Assembly (NCBI GenBank): GCA_964368075.1
Contig: CAYJAD010000027.1
Location: forward strand, 1-30,365
DNA from: CAYJAD01 sp964368075
GTDB lineage: Bacteria; Desulfobacterota; Desulfovibrionia; Desulfovibrionales; Desulfovibrionaceae
Direction of reading: 5' to 3'
DNA length: 30,365 nucleotides
A program made the position numbers and the translations under genes. The notes under the pieces are model-generated. The model worked only from the letters and a program-made list of their open reading frames with translations, was not told where the DNA came from and ran no database searches. This document shows positions 7,455 through 13,980 of this stretch, in pieces (the stretch's first letter is position 1; every line of letters begins with the position of its first letter).

Positions 7455-8633
7455 TTATTCTTTATCAGTATTTTTATGATTTTCTTCTGTGATGTTAATT
7501 TGCACCACCGTTTCATTTTGTACCAAGGTGACAGGCCCTGTTGTATGCAATTCATGGGGCATATCTCCATCTTGATAGCTTATATCCCTATCTTTTTCAA
7601 AATTATATTCTTTGATAAAAATATCCCAGCAAGTAATGAAAAGTACAGCTAAAAGGGGGCCGACAATAAAGCCGTTCATGCCAAGTAAGGCAAAACCGCC
7701 TAAGGTGGAAAGCAAAACAAGGTAGTCGGGTAAGCGCGTATCACGTCCTACCAAGATGGGGCGTAAAACATTGTCTACAAGTCCAATAACCCCTACGCCA
7801 AAAGCTGTGAGAATAAGACCCGCTTGTATATCTCCCGTGGCAAAAAAATACACAGCCACAGGCCCCCAAACAAGGCCGGCCCCCACCAAGGGAACAAGTG
7901 ATAATAAAGTCATAACACCGCCCCACAATATGGGGGCTTGCACGTCTAAAAACCAAAAAATGCATCCGCCTAAGGTACCTTGAACTAAAGCTACGACTAA
8001 ACTGCCATTGATGGTGGCCTTAGTGACTTCCGAAATCTTGCTAAAGAGCAGGGCTTCGCGCCGGTCACCAAGGGGAAGGGCGCGGTGTAAAAGATGTATT
8101 ATAAATTTTTTATCGCGCAGGGTGAAGAAAGATATATAGAGTAAAAGACCCACTTCTGCTATAATATTCACAGTTTTAGCGCCAATAGAAACGGCTTGCT
8201 GTCCTATGTATTTACTGACAAATATAATAAGTTCCGCAACTTTTTCCTGCGCACCTTGAGGGTCAATTTTAAATTTTTCCATATACTCTTGTGCTAAAGG
8301 AAAAGAACTTTTCACTTTTTCAAAGTACGCATTAATATCAATCTTTCCAGTAGTTAAACCTTGGTATAATGCAAGCCCTTGTTCTAAAAACTCGCTGAGC
8401 ATGAAGAGAAAGGGTAAAACTACAATGACAACAGTAAGGGTAAGCGTAATTAATGCAGCAAGGTTAGGGCTTTGGGTTAAGCCTAAAAAGTAATCATGTA
8501 CACTGGAAAAAATAATGGCAATGGTTATGGACCAAAAGATAATGCTGAAAAAAGGGAACATGAGTACAAAAAAAGCAAAACTCACTATGATAAGTAAACC
8601 AATAAAAGATTTATACTCCATAGAAGAATTCAT
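7455..8633 (-). CDS. AI-2E family (PF01594) transporter/permease, 392 aa
   Basis: It has the layout of the AI-2E/TqsA/PerM family: two hydrophobic hairpins at the N-terminus (about 10-35 and 58-82), a soluble amphipathic stretch (about 85-150), then a block of helices containing GAGLVWGPVAVYFFATG (about 251-267) and the loop FGVGVIGLVDNVLRP (about 278-292). A C-terminal cytoplasmic tail of about 50 charged residues follows. Members export small molecules or act as Na+/H+ antiporters; the substrate here cannot be deduced. The ATG at 8633 has only a weak GGA upstream. An internal ATG four codons later lacks any ribosome site, so the first was kept. Its neighbours give no functional link. Confidence 0.9.
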   Translation of the reverse strand: MNSSMEYKSFIGLLIIVSFAFFVLMFPFFSIIFWSITIAIIFSSVHDYFLGLTQSPNLAALITLTLTVVIVVLPFLFMLSEFLEQGLALYQGLTTGKIDINAYFEKVKSSFPLAQEYMEKFKIDPQGAQEKVAELIIFVSKYIGQQAVSIGAKTVNIIAEVGLLLYISFFTLRDKKFIIHLLHRALPLGDRREALLFSKISEVTKATINGSLVVALVQGTLGGCIFWFLDVQAPILWGGVMTLLSLVPLVGAGLVWGPVAVYFFATGDIQAGLILTAFGVGVIGLVDNVLRPILVGRDTRLPDYLVLLSTLGGFALLGMNGFIVGPLLAVLFITCWDIFIKEYNFEKDRDISYQDGDMPHELHTTGPVTLVQNETVVQINITEENHKNTDKE

Positions 8634-8862
8634 AATATATCCAGTTGTTAAAGTGCTGTAAGTAGAGGCTTTACATTGTTAACAGCCTGTTAAAACCGTA
8701 AGGGAAATATCTCTAGCAAAGACTAAGTATACGCATATTTTATTCAAGAGTAAACACTTCATGTTCTTCGTAACCTTGTGGGAGAACGCTCAGAAAGTTG
8801 TTTGCTATCCATATGCTGAAAACTCTTTCTCAGAAATATTCTATAAGGTTAATGGTTAAAAA

Positions 8863-8878
8863 AATTAGAATTCTAATT
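8863..8878. promoter_or_regulatory. 16-bp perfect palindrome in the permease-dfx intergenic region
   Basis: AATTAGAATTCTAATT is a perfect palindrome in the 439-bp gap between the divergent permease and desulfoferrodoxin genes. It could bind a dimeric regulator. The remaining sequence from 8634 to 8979 has no open frame or RNA that I recognise. Confidence 0.3.
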
Positions 8879-8979
8879 GAAACTAGATATATGTTTTTAA
8901 GTGGAATGAATAAGTATATTGCAAAAAAAGTGAAGAAATATACGGATTGTTAGCAATAAAGGGTACCTACAAATAATCC

Positions 8980-9007
8980 TTGACAAAAAAATAAAAGCTC
9001 CTATATT
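8980..9007 (+). promoter_or_regulatory. Sigma70-type promoter of desulfoferrodoxin
   Basis: TTGACA (8980-8985) and TATATT (9002-9007) are separated by 16 bp. The -35 is consensus and the -10 is five of six. Transcription would start near 9014, giving a leader of about 60 nt. Confidence 0.7.
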
Positions 9008-9027
9008 GATAAGTGTTCCTGATAAGA

Positions 9028-9041
9028 AATGATTAATCATT
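9028..9041 (+). promoter_or_regulatory. Operator-like palindrome (Fur/PerR-type) upstream of dfx
   Basis: AATGATTAATCATT is a perfect 14-bp palindrome just downstream of the predicted start of transcription. Its ATGAT/ATCAT arms resemble Fur-superfamily boxes (GATAATGAT-ATCATTATC), and iron or peroxide control would fit a superoxide reductase. The match is partial, so the regulator is an inference. Confidence 0.45.
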
Positions 9042-9072
9042 AAAATTGTCGAAAGACATAAAGGAGACGACT

Positions 9073-9456
9073 ATGACTGAGAGATATGATGTGTATAAAT
9101 GTGGTACCTGTGGCACTGTTGTGGAAGTAATGCATGGCAGTAATTCTTCTTTAACATGCTGTGGCGACCCCATGACACACATGACCGATGAAAATAAAAG
9201 TGGTGCCCCTGAAACGCATATTCCTGTGGTAGAAAAAACTGAAACAGGCTTTAAAATTTCCGTAGGCTCTAAATTGCACGGAAACACCCCCGAACATGCT
9301 TTGTACTGGATAGAAGTGATTGCTGGCAAAAAGCAAATGCTTTTCCATATTGAACCGGGTGATGAATCTGTTGTAGAAGTAAACTGTGGGCACTGTAATG
9401 TAGAAGATATTAAAGTACGTTCTTACTGTGACTTACATGGTTTATGGACTGCATAA
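9073..9456 (+). CDS. dfx: Desulfoferrodoxin (2Fe superoxide reductase), 127 aa
   Basis: It reduces superoxide to peroxide in the cytoplasm of anaerobes using electrons from rubredoxin. The N-terminal desulforedoxin domain has the four iron ligands Cys10, Cys13, Cys29 and Cys30. The catalytic domain has Glu47, His49, His69, His75, Cys119 and His122 (YCDLHGLW). ATG 9073 follows AAGGAGACGACT; the frame is open upstream to 9046 but lacks a site there. Oddity: the lysine that normally follows Glu47 in the EKH motif is Thr48 (PETHIPV), the same change as I recall for Ignicoccus superoxide reductase. Two further cysteines, Cys105 and Cys108 (CGHC), lie just before the active-site cysteine. It is a single gene between a clear promoter and a strong terminator. 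Confidence 0.96.
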   Translation: MTERYDVYKCGTCGTVVEVMHGSNSSLTCCGDPMTHMTDENKSGAPETHIPVVEKTETGFKISVGSKLHGNTPEHALYWIEVIAGKKQMLFHIEPGDESVVEVNCGHCNVEDIKVRSYCDLHGLWTA

Positions 9457-9470
9457 TACTGTGCTGATGG

Positions 9471-9494
9471 CTGTTGCAGACCTGTAAGCAACAG
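9471..9494 (+). other. Small stem after dfx
   Basis: CTGTTGC (9471-9477) pairs with GCAACAG (9488-9494), 15 nt after the dfx stop codon and just before the main terminator. It may help stabilise the 3' end of the transcript. Confidence 0.4.
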
Positions 9495-9496
9495 TA

Positions 9497-9540
9497 AAAA
9501 ATAAAACTCCTTGAACAGTAAGCTCAAGGAGTTTTATTTT
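9497..9540. terminator. Bidirectional terminator between convergent dfx and His-rich lipoprotein gene
   Basis: A 17-bp perfect stem (9498-9514 with 9524-9540) has A-rich and T-rich flanks, so it should work in both directions. It serves the plus-strand dfx transcript and the minus-strand lipoprotein transcript. Confidence 0.9.
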
Positions 9541-9550
9541 ATCCACAAGA

Positions 9551-9793
9551 TTAGCGGTTTATTATGACATTATTATTGTGGTGACGATTATTGTCATGAC
9601 GATTATTATGTCCGGGCTTTACCACAACGGTGTTGTTATTATGGTGTGGCTTATTGTGATTATTATGTCCGGGTTTGACAATAACGGTGTTGTTATTGTG
9701 TGAAGGATGGTGATAAGGGCCTGGGCCGTAATGGTGACAGCCTACCATAAAAAAGGTTGTAAGTACGATACTTAAAAGAAATAATTTTTTCAT
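9551..9793 (-). CDS. Small His/Asn-rich repeat lipoprotein, 80 aa
   Basis: A lipoprotein signal ends at Phe-Met-Val-Gly-Cys (Cys19). The mature 61 residues are almost all His, Asn, Pro, Gly, Lys and Val and hold two and a half copies of a unit HNNNTVxVKPGHNN, separated by His/Asn-rich linkers. The repeat is visible in the DNA as tandem ATTATGTCCGGG and GGTGTTGTTATT blocks. About one residue in five is His, so binding of Ni, Zn, Cu or Co in the envelope is plausible but is inference. AGGA lies upstream of the ATG. It is followed on the same strand by no other gene; the next gene upstream encodes another small lipoprotein. Confidence 0.7.
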   Translation of the reverse strand: MKKLFLLSIVLTTFFMVGCHHYGPGPYHHPSHNNNTVIVKPGHNNHNKPHHNNNTVVVKPGHNNRHDNNRHHNNNVIINR

Positions 9794-9864
9794 AATTTGT
9801 CCTAGGTTTTAGATTCTAAAGAGCTTTTTATAAACGTTATAAGGAGCTCTTTATTTTTATAAAG

Positions 9865-10230
9865 TTAAATGTTTAAAGGCTTAGGTGTTGGCTTGTAAGA
9901 TGGATTTGGCCTTTGATGTAGAGGTCTTGTGTCTACAGGAACGGCAGTACCATCAGGTTTTGTAGTGGTGCCAATGCTTGGGATAACAGGGCTACCACTG
10001 GGGGTGGTTAGGCTAGGGTCTGGGTTTGTAGGAGGCAGAGGCTGCAATGAAGGAGGCGCTTGCACTACAGGCAGAGGGGTTGCCGGTGCAGGGGCTGGTA
10101 CATACACTTGCGACGTAGCCGGGGTTTGCACAGGCTGTTGCGGGGGATTTTCAGCAAAAGGATTGTACTGTTTGCAACCTACCATAAGTAATAACATACT
10201 TACACTAGCCAATAGTAAAAGATGTCTCAT
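9865..10230 (-). CDS. Small Pro-rich lipoprotein, 121 aa
   Basis: A signal peptide with lipobox Leu-Met-Val-Gly-Cys gives Cys19. The mature chain is rich in Pro, Thr, Ala and Val (repeated PAPAPAT, PSLQPLPP, PLHQRPNP) with no evident fold. GAGGG is about 7 nt before the ATG. It has the same signal design as the His-rich lipoprotein 71 bp downstream, so they may be co-transcribed. No family recognised. Confidence 0.65.
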   Translation of the reverse strand: MRHLLLLASVSMLLLMVGCKQYNPFAENPPQQPVQTPATSQVYVPAPAPATPLPVVQAPPSLQPLPPTNPDPSLTTPSGSPVIPSIGTTTKPDGTAVPVDTRPLHQRPNPSYKPTPKPLNI

Positions 10231-10307
10231 ATTTTTCCCTCTTTTTGAGATGTCTTAACAGACCGTCGTACATTGTGGTGTAACGGTCATACGGTTTATA
10301 CATTTTT

Positions 10308-10345
10308 ATGTTTTTCTGTATATATGGTTATATACAGAAAAACAT
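10308..10345. terminator. Stem-loop terminator after the DUF533 gene
   Basis: ATGTTTTTCTGTATA (10308-10322) pairs perfectly with 10331-10345 around a short loop, 25 nt beyond the DUF533 stop codon on the minus strand. The T-runs are inside the stem rather than after it, so its strength as a terminator is uncertain. Confidence 0.55.
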
Positions 10346-10369
10346 ATAGCATGCTTAATGTAAAAAGAA

Positions 10370-11173
10370 TTATTCTTCCATGGATGCGCGCACAGCTAAA
10401 GCTTCTTGTTCTAGTTTGTTTTTATGTGCTTCTTCAATGTTCAAGGCTTTGGCAAGGCCATCAAGGTAAGAACGCTCCATAAAAGAATCAATTTCAATGG
10501 CTGCGCAGGAAAGACGATAGAGATCTTGCGCTTCTTCCGGAGTTTGTACTTTGCGAGCCAAGGACATAGGGTCTACAGGCTGATTTAAAAATTGATCCAA
10601 TACACTAGACATTTCTTGGTCAGGGAAGAGCGATTCTACAGCATTGTGAATATAGGCTTTTTCTTCTTCATCAATATGCCCGTCAGCTCTGGCAGCAAAG
10701 ACCATAGCTTCCAACAAAATTAATGCTGTTGTGTCCTCTACGGTGGAAGCTGGAGCCGGAGCCGGAGCTTGCGTCACAGCAGCAGGGGCGTCGCCAAATT
10801 GGTTAGGGGCACATGGGGCGGTGTTAAACTGGTTTTGGCTTGATGTCGGAGCCGCATTTTTATTTTGAGCCCATTTTTGATAAAAATTCCATGCCAAAGC
10901 GCCAGCGGCAGCGGTACCACCCACAAGAACAGCGCTTTTAGCCATTTTTTTAGCTTTTTTTCCTGAAAAAAGTGCGCCAAGAACACCGCCGATGGCTGCG
11001 GAACCCAATAGGCCGCCTACACCGCTAAAACCTCCGCTTTGGCTGGGGGCTGCGCTGTGTCCACTGCCAGCATTTTTCATGACAGTATCTAGCTTTCCGC
11101 CAAGAGCGCTATTAAGGCTTTGGCTAATATTTCCTAAGTTTCCACCCTTTACTACATCAAAAAGATTTTTCAT
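10370..11173 (-). CDS. DUF533 (YebE-like) protein with TerB-type domain, 267 aa
   Basis: The N-terminal part (1-60) is Gly/Ser-rich and amphipathic. A Gly/Ala-rich hydrophobic segment at about 52-70, a KKAKKMAKS basic patch (72-80) and a second hydrophobic stretch (81-95) may form a membrane hairpin. A Pro/Ala/Gln linker follows (about 105-145). The C-terminal helical domain (about 146-267) has the TerB-like acidic motif AARADGHIDEEEK (160-172), typical of DUF533/YebE proteins. Their role is unknown; E. coli yebE responds to envelope stress. An AAGGAG site lies about 8 nt upstream of the ATG. It is probably transcribed alone, with an 89-bp gap to comF upstream and a stem-loop behind it. Confidence 0.85.
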   Translation of the reverse strand: MKNLFDVVKGGNLGNISQSLNSALGGKLDTVMKNAGSGHSAAPSQSGGFSGVGGLLGSAAIGGVLGALFSGKKAKKMAKSAVLVGGTAAAGALAWNFYQKWAQNKNAAPTSSQNQFNTAPCAPNQFGDAPAAVTQAPAPAPASTVEDTTALILLEAMVFAARADGHIDEEEKAYIHNAVESLFPDQEMSSVLDQFLNQPVDPMSLARKVQTPEEAQDLYRLSCAAIEIDSFMERSYLDGLAKALNIEEAHKNKLEQEALAVRASMEE

Positions 11174-11262
11174 ACAGAATTCTCCTTATTTTTATTAAAC
11201 TCAAAACCATTATTTACGCGGGGTAAGTATAAAAGGGATGCAAAGACATGACAACAGTTTTT

Positions 11263-12051
11263 TTAGCCTTTTACTTTGCTTTGTTGCATATTTTTTGTAT
11301 TTCTGGGAACTTGTGCAACTAAGGCAATATAAATTTTTGTGGCGCCGCATTGACGTAAAGCCAAACTCGCATGATGTACGGTGGCACCTGTCGTCATAAT
11401 ATCATCTATAAGTAAAATTTTTTTATGTTGCACATTTTGAGCTATAAAGCTGCGGACAGGGTTGTTTTTTCTTTGTGTGGCATTAAGGCTTGCTTGAGGT
11501 GCTGTAAAGCGTGTTCTTTGTAAACTATCTGTACATAAAGGTGTTTGTAATCTTTTTTCTAGGGGGCGGCATAATTCAAGAACATGGTTAAAGCCTTGTG
11601 CTCTAAGTCTGGTAGTATGTCTTGGCATGGGAATACACACATCACAGGGGGGCAAGGCTTGACAGCTGTGTGCTAATAAGGATGAAAGAAACGGGATGCA
11701 GGAAAAATCTGCAGAAAATTTATATTTTATGAGTAATTTTTTCAATAGATTGTCGTACTTGGTATAAGCACACAGGCCGTCCCAAGGCGGTGGGCTGTGC
11801 ATACATTGCAGGCATACCGTTCCCTCATGTTTTTGTGTAAATACGTGCCCGCATAGGGAGCAAAGGTGTTGTGATACTGGTGGTATTTTTGTTATGCAGT
11901 CAGGGCAAAGATATTTCCTTAAAACGGTATGATGCTGTGACGTATTTTTATGTGGGCTAAAAGGGCGGTAACAAGCGATACAACATTTCTCGGTAAAAAA
12001 CGTTGTATAAAGTTTATCAAAAAATAATGCTGTTTTTTGTGCAAATAACAT
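11263..12051 (-). CDS. ComF-family phosphoribosyltransferase, 262 aa
   Basis: The N-terminal zinc-binding part has CxxC pairs at Cys24/Cys27, Cys49/Cys52, Cys64/Cys67 and Cys80/Cys83. The C-terminal phosphoribosyltransferase domain ends in the PRPP-binding loop ILLIDDIMTTGAT (212-224), preceded by the family segment PMPRHTTRLRAQGFNH (141-156). Relatives (ComF, GntX) are needed for uptake of single-stranded DNA during transformation or act in nucleotide salvage; the substrate is not settled. AGGAAAAATGC precedes the ATG. It is 51 bp downstream of the flavoprotein gene on the same strand and probably in its operon. No other competence genes are visible here. Confidence 0.9.
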   Translation of the reverse strand: MLFAQKTALFFDKLYTTFFTEKCCIACYRPFSPHKNTSQHHTVLRKYLCPDCITKIPPVSQHLCSLCGHVFTQKHEGTVCLQCMHSPPPWDGLCAYTKYDNLLKKLLIKYKFSADFSCIPFLSSLLAHSCQALPPCDVCIPMPRHTTRLRAQGFNHVLELCRPLEKRLQTPLCTDSLQRTRFTAPQASLNATQRKNNPVRSFIAQNVQHKKILLIDDIMTTGATVHHASLALRQCGATKIYIALVAQVPRNTKNMQQSKVKG

Positions 12052-12102
12052 GCATTTTTCCTGTACATAAAGAAATATGAAGGTAATAATTCTTTTGCTG
12101 TT

Positions 12103-12735
12103 TCATCGCTGAATGGACATTTTTTCTTTATGTGCAAGTTGGCGACCAATAGCATAGCCCGCCTTTTCTATGCGCGAGCAGGCAAGGGCGTCTTGCGCAA
12201 AATCTTTTGGGCCATCATGGCCTGTGAAAAGATGCTTATCTTCAATTTCCCTATGAAATACGTCAAAAAAATAATGCAATGACCACAGAGTGCCTGAAAA
12301 AAGGTTGTCCCCTTTAGATCTTGCTGCCACAAGACCGACACTAGCCTTTTTTTGCATAGTTTTTTTTTCTGTACTTTTGCTGCGTTGTGCCCACAGTTGT
12401 TGGGCTCTATCCATGAATGCCTTGGCTATGGCCGGAACATGATAAAAAAAGATGGGGGCAGCAAAAAAAACATGTGGTGCCTCTATGATGTGAGAAAAAA
12501 GCTCTGCAACGTCATCTTTTGTAGAAAATTGACATAGGCCTTGAGGATGACGAAAACATGCCCCACACGCTGTGCAAGGTAAAATGCTATAGTCACGTAA
12601 GGCATATATATGTGCTTGAATTCCGTGTTCTTGCCCCCCTTGGCGTACGCCTTGGGCAAAAAGTTCTGCCATATGGTCAGAATTTCCTTGCGCCCTAGGA
12701 CTGCACGCCAAGATGCACACAGGCGGTGTTGTCAT
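12103..12735 (-). CDS. NADPH-dependent FMN reductase / iron-sulfur flavoprotein-like, 210 aa
   Basis: A flavodoxin-like fold starts with the FMN-phosphate loop ACSPRAQGNSD (10-20). A cysteine cluster Cys54-x2-Cys57-x2-Cys60-x7-Cys68 follows, the spacing seen in archaeal and anaerobe iron-sulfur flavoproteins that bind a [4Fe-4S] cluster. APIFFYHVPAIAKAFMDR (83-100) is the conserved substrate/dimer segment. Such proteins pass electrons from ferredoxin or NAD(P)H to O2, peroxide or quinone-like acceptors. The ATG has AGGT about 9 nt upstream. The gene follows the metallo-hydrolase after 23 bp and precedes comF, so the three are probably one operon. Confidence 0.85.
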   Translation of the reverse strand: MTTPPVCILACSPRAQGNSDHMAELFAQGVRQGGQEHGIQAHIYALRDYSILPCTACGACFRHPQGLCQFSTKDDVAELFSHIIEAPHVFFAAPIFFYHVPAIAKAFMDRAQQLWAQRSKSTEKKTMQKKASVGLVAARSKGDNLFSGTLWSLHYFFDVFHREIEDKHLFTGHDGPKDFAQDALACSRIEKAGYAIGRQLAHKEKMSIQR

Positions 12736-12758
12736 GATATATACCTGTGTTCTCTTTG

Positions 12759-13385
12759 TTATCTTGAAAAATCACCACAAAAAGGGTTGTTGGCTATTTC
12801 GTCGCCAATGCTTGTTTCGGGGCCGTGCCCTGGGTAAACAATGGTTTCAGGTGGTAAGGTGAAGAGATCTTTTTTTATGGACCCGATAAGTGTTTGATGA
12901 TCGCCGCCCGGTAAATCAGAGCGACCCACAGCCCTATAAAAAAGTACGTCACCGGTGCATACCAGCTTTAATTCAGGAAAATATAAAGAAACACTGCCGG
13001 GGGTATGTCCTGGGGTGTGTAATGCTATAAAGCGCAGACCACCCATGGTGTGCTCACCGGCGGTTAAAGGAGCAGAAGTGAATTCTTTTACTGTAGGAAA
13101 GCCCCACATGCCTCCTTGTCCGGACTCCGTATCCAGTAAAAAGGCGTCCTCAGTAGGTGTATAAATGGGCGCCTTGGTGCTGGCGTGTAGATCTGCCACT
13201 CCATAGAGGTGATCAAAATGCAAATGGGTTAAGCAAATGGCCGCCAATTGTAAATTTTGTGCCTGTAAAAATTTAAGCACAGGGCGTGGGTCACCACCTG
13301 GATCCACCACAATGGCATGCTCGCCTTGATGTACTACATAACAATTAGTTTCCAGAGGTCCTATACCAAAAACTTCTATGCCCAT
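12759..13385 (-). CDS. MBL-fold hydrolase, glyoxalase II-like, 208 aa
   Basis: It has the binuclear metal site of the metallo-beta-lactamase fold: THLHFDH (His54, His56, Asp58, His59), His127 in TPGHTPGS, Asp146 in TGDVLF and His187 in PGHGPET. The length and the PGHGPET ending match the single-domain glyoxalase II-like group (YcbL type), which hydrolyse thioesters such as S-lactoylglutathione. This organism group may use another thiol, so the substrate is open. GGAGGAAAACACT before the ATG is a strong ribosome site. It is the first gene of the likely three-gene operon with the flavoprotein and comF. Confidence 0.92.
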   Translation of the reverse strand: MGIEVFGIGPLETNCYVVHQGEHAIVVDPGGDPRPVLKFLQAQNLQLAAICLTHLHFDHLYGVADLHASTKAPIYTPTEDAFLLDTESGQGGMWGFPTVKEFTSAPLTAGEHTMGGLRFIALHTPGHTPGSVSLYFPELKLVCTGDVLFYRAVGRSDLPGGDHQTLIGSIKKDLFTLPPETIVYPGHGPETSIGDEIANNPFCGDFSR

Positions 13386-13588
13386 AGTGTTTTCCTCCTT
13401 GAAGGTGCAATTTTATTAAAAATGTTATTTTGCCTTATGGCACCGTTAAAATTTGAGTAAATATATAAAATTTCGCAAAAAAATAAAGTAGCAGTCTCTT
13501 TCATCAGCCACTGCAAGTGTACATTCAGTTTAGTGTAAAAAAAATAAGACGTGAAAAACAAAAAAAATCAAACAGTTTAGAATGTTAT

Positions 13589-13702
13589 ATGCGTATAAAC
13601 TTTTTGGCTTTTTTTGTGCTGCTCATGCAGACTGTACTTTTTCAATGTGCTATACCCGAGAGGCTCTGTCAAGATGATAATTTTAGCAGCGTGTTCATAT
13701 AA
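13589..13702 (+). CDS. Possible 37-aa lipoprotein-like ORF
   Basis: From ATG 13589 a 37-codon frame reads as a basic start, a hydrophobic core of about 14 residues and a lipobox-like Leu-Phe-Gln-Cys, followed by 17 polar residues. No Shine-Dalgarno sequence precedes it. It could be a small lipoprotein, the remnant of a larger one, or chance. The longer frame from 13517 adds a Lys-rich stretch and is less likely. Confidence 0.22.
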   Translation: MRINFLAFFVLLMQTVLFQCAIPERLCQDDNFSSVFI

Positions 13703-13980
13703 ACATCATTTTATATCTCTTTGTGTCATATTTGATGCTTTTTTTGGGTAAATACTGGAAGAGTATGTTCCTTCAAAGCATATTTGTATTCTTTCCTATT
13801 AAGGAAATTTTGATGAATTATTTCTTGAAGGAAGGTTCCGCACAATTCATTATATGCTCATTTGTGGATTTATACTGAAATTAATAAAATATTGACTTTT
13901 TTTATGTGTTCTGCAATGATTAAGAGCGCATTTTTGTAGTTCTTCATATCATCATTAACATTTCAACGGGGTATACCAGT
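13703..13980 (+). promoter_or_regulatory. Upstream region of the 520-aa gene with promoter and inverted repeat
   Basis: TTGACT (13892-13897) and AATGAT (13915-13920) with a 17-bp spacer make a plausible promoter 60 bp before the gene. Upstream, TTCCTTCAA (13768-13776) is the inverse of TTGAAGGAA (13825-13833), and a smaller TTTCCT/AGGAAA dyad lies between them. This could be an operator region. The stretch 13386-13588 holds nothing I can assign beyond AT-rich promoter-like sequence for the hydrolase operon. Confidence 0.4.

Noticed and set aside
9929..10258. 109-codon plus-strand frame rich in Gly/Thr
   Set aside because: Antisense of the Pro-rich lipoprotein gene; composition is the complement of Pro codons.
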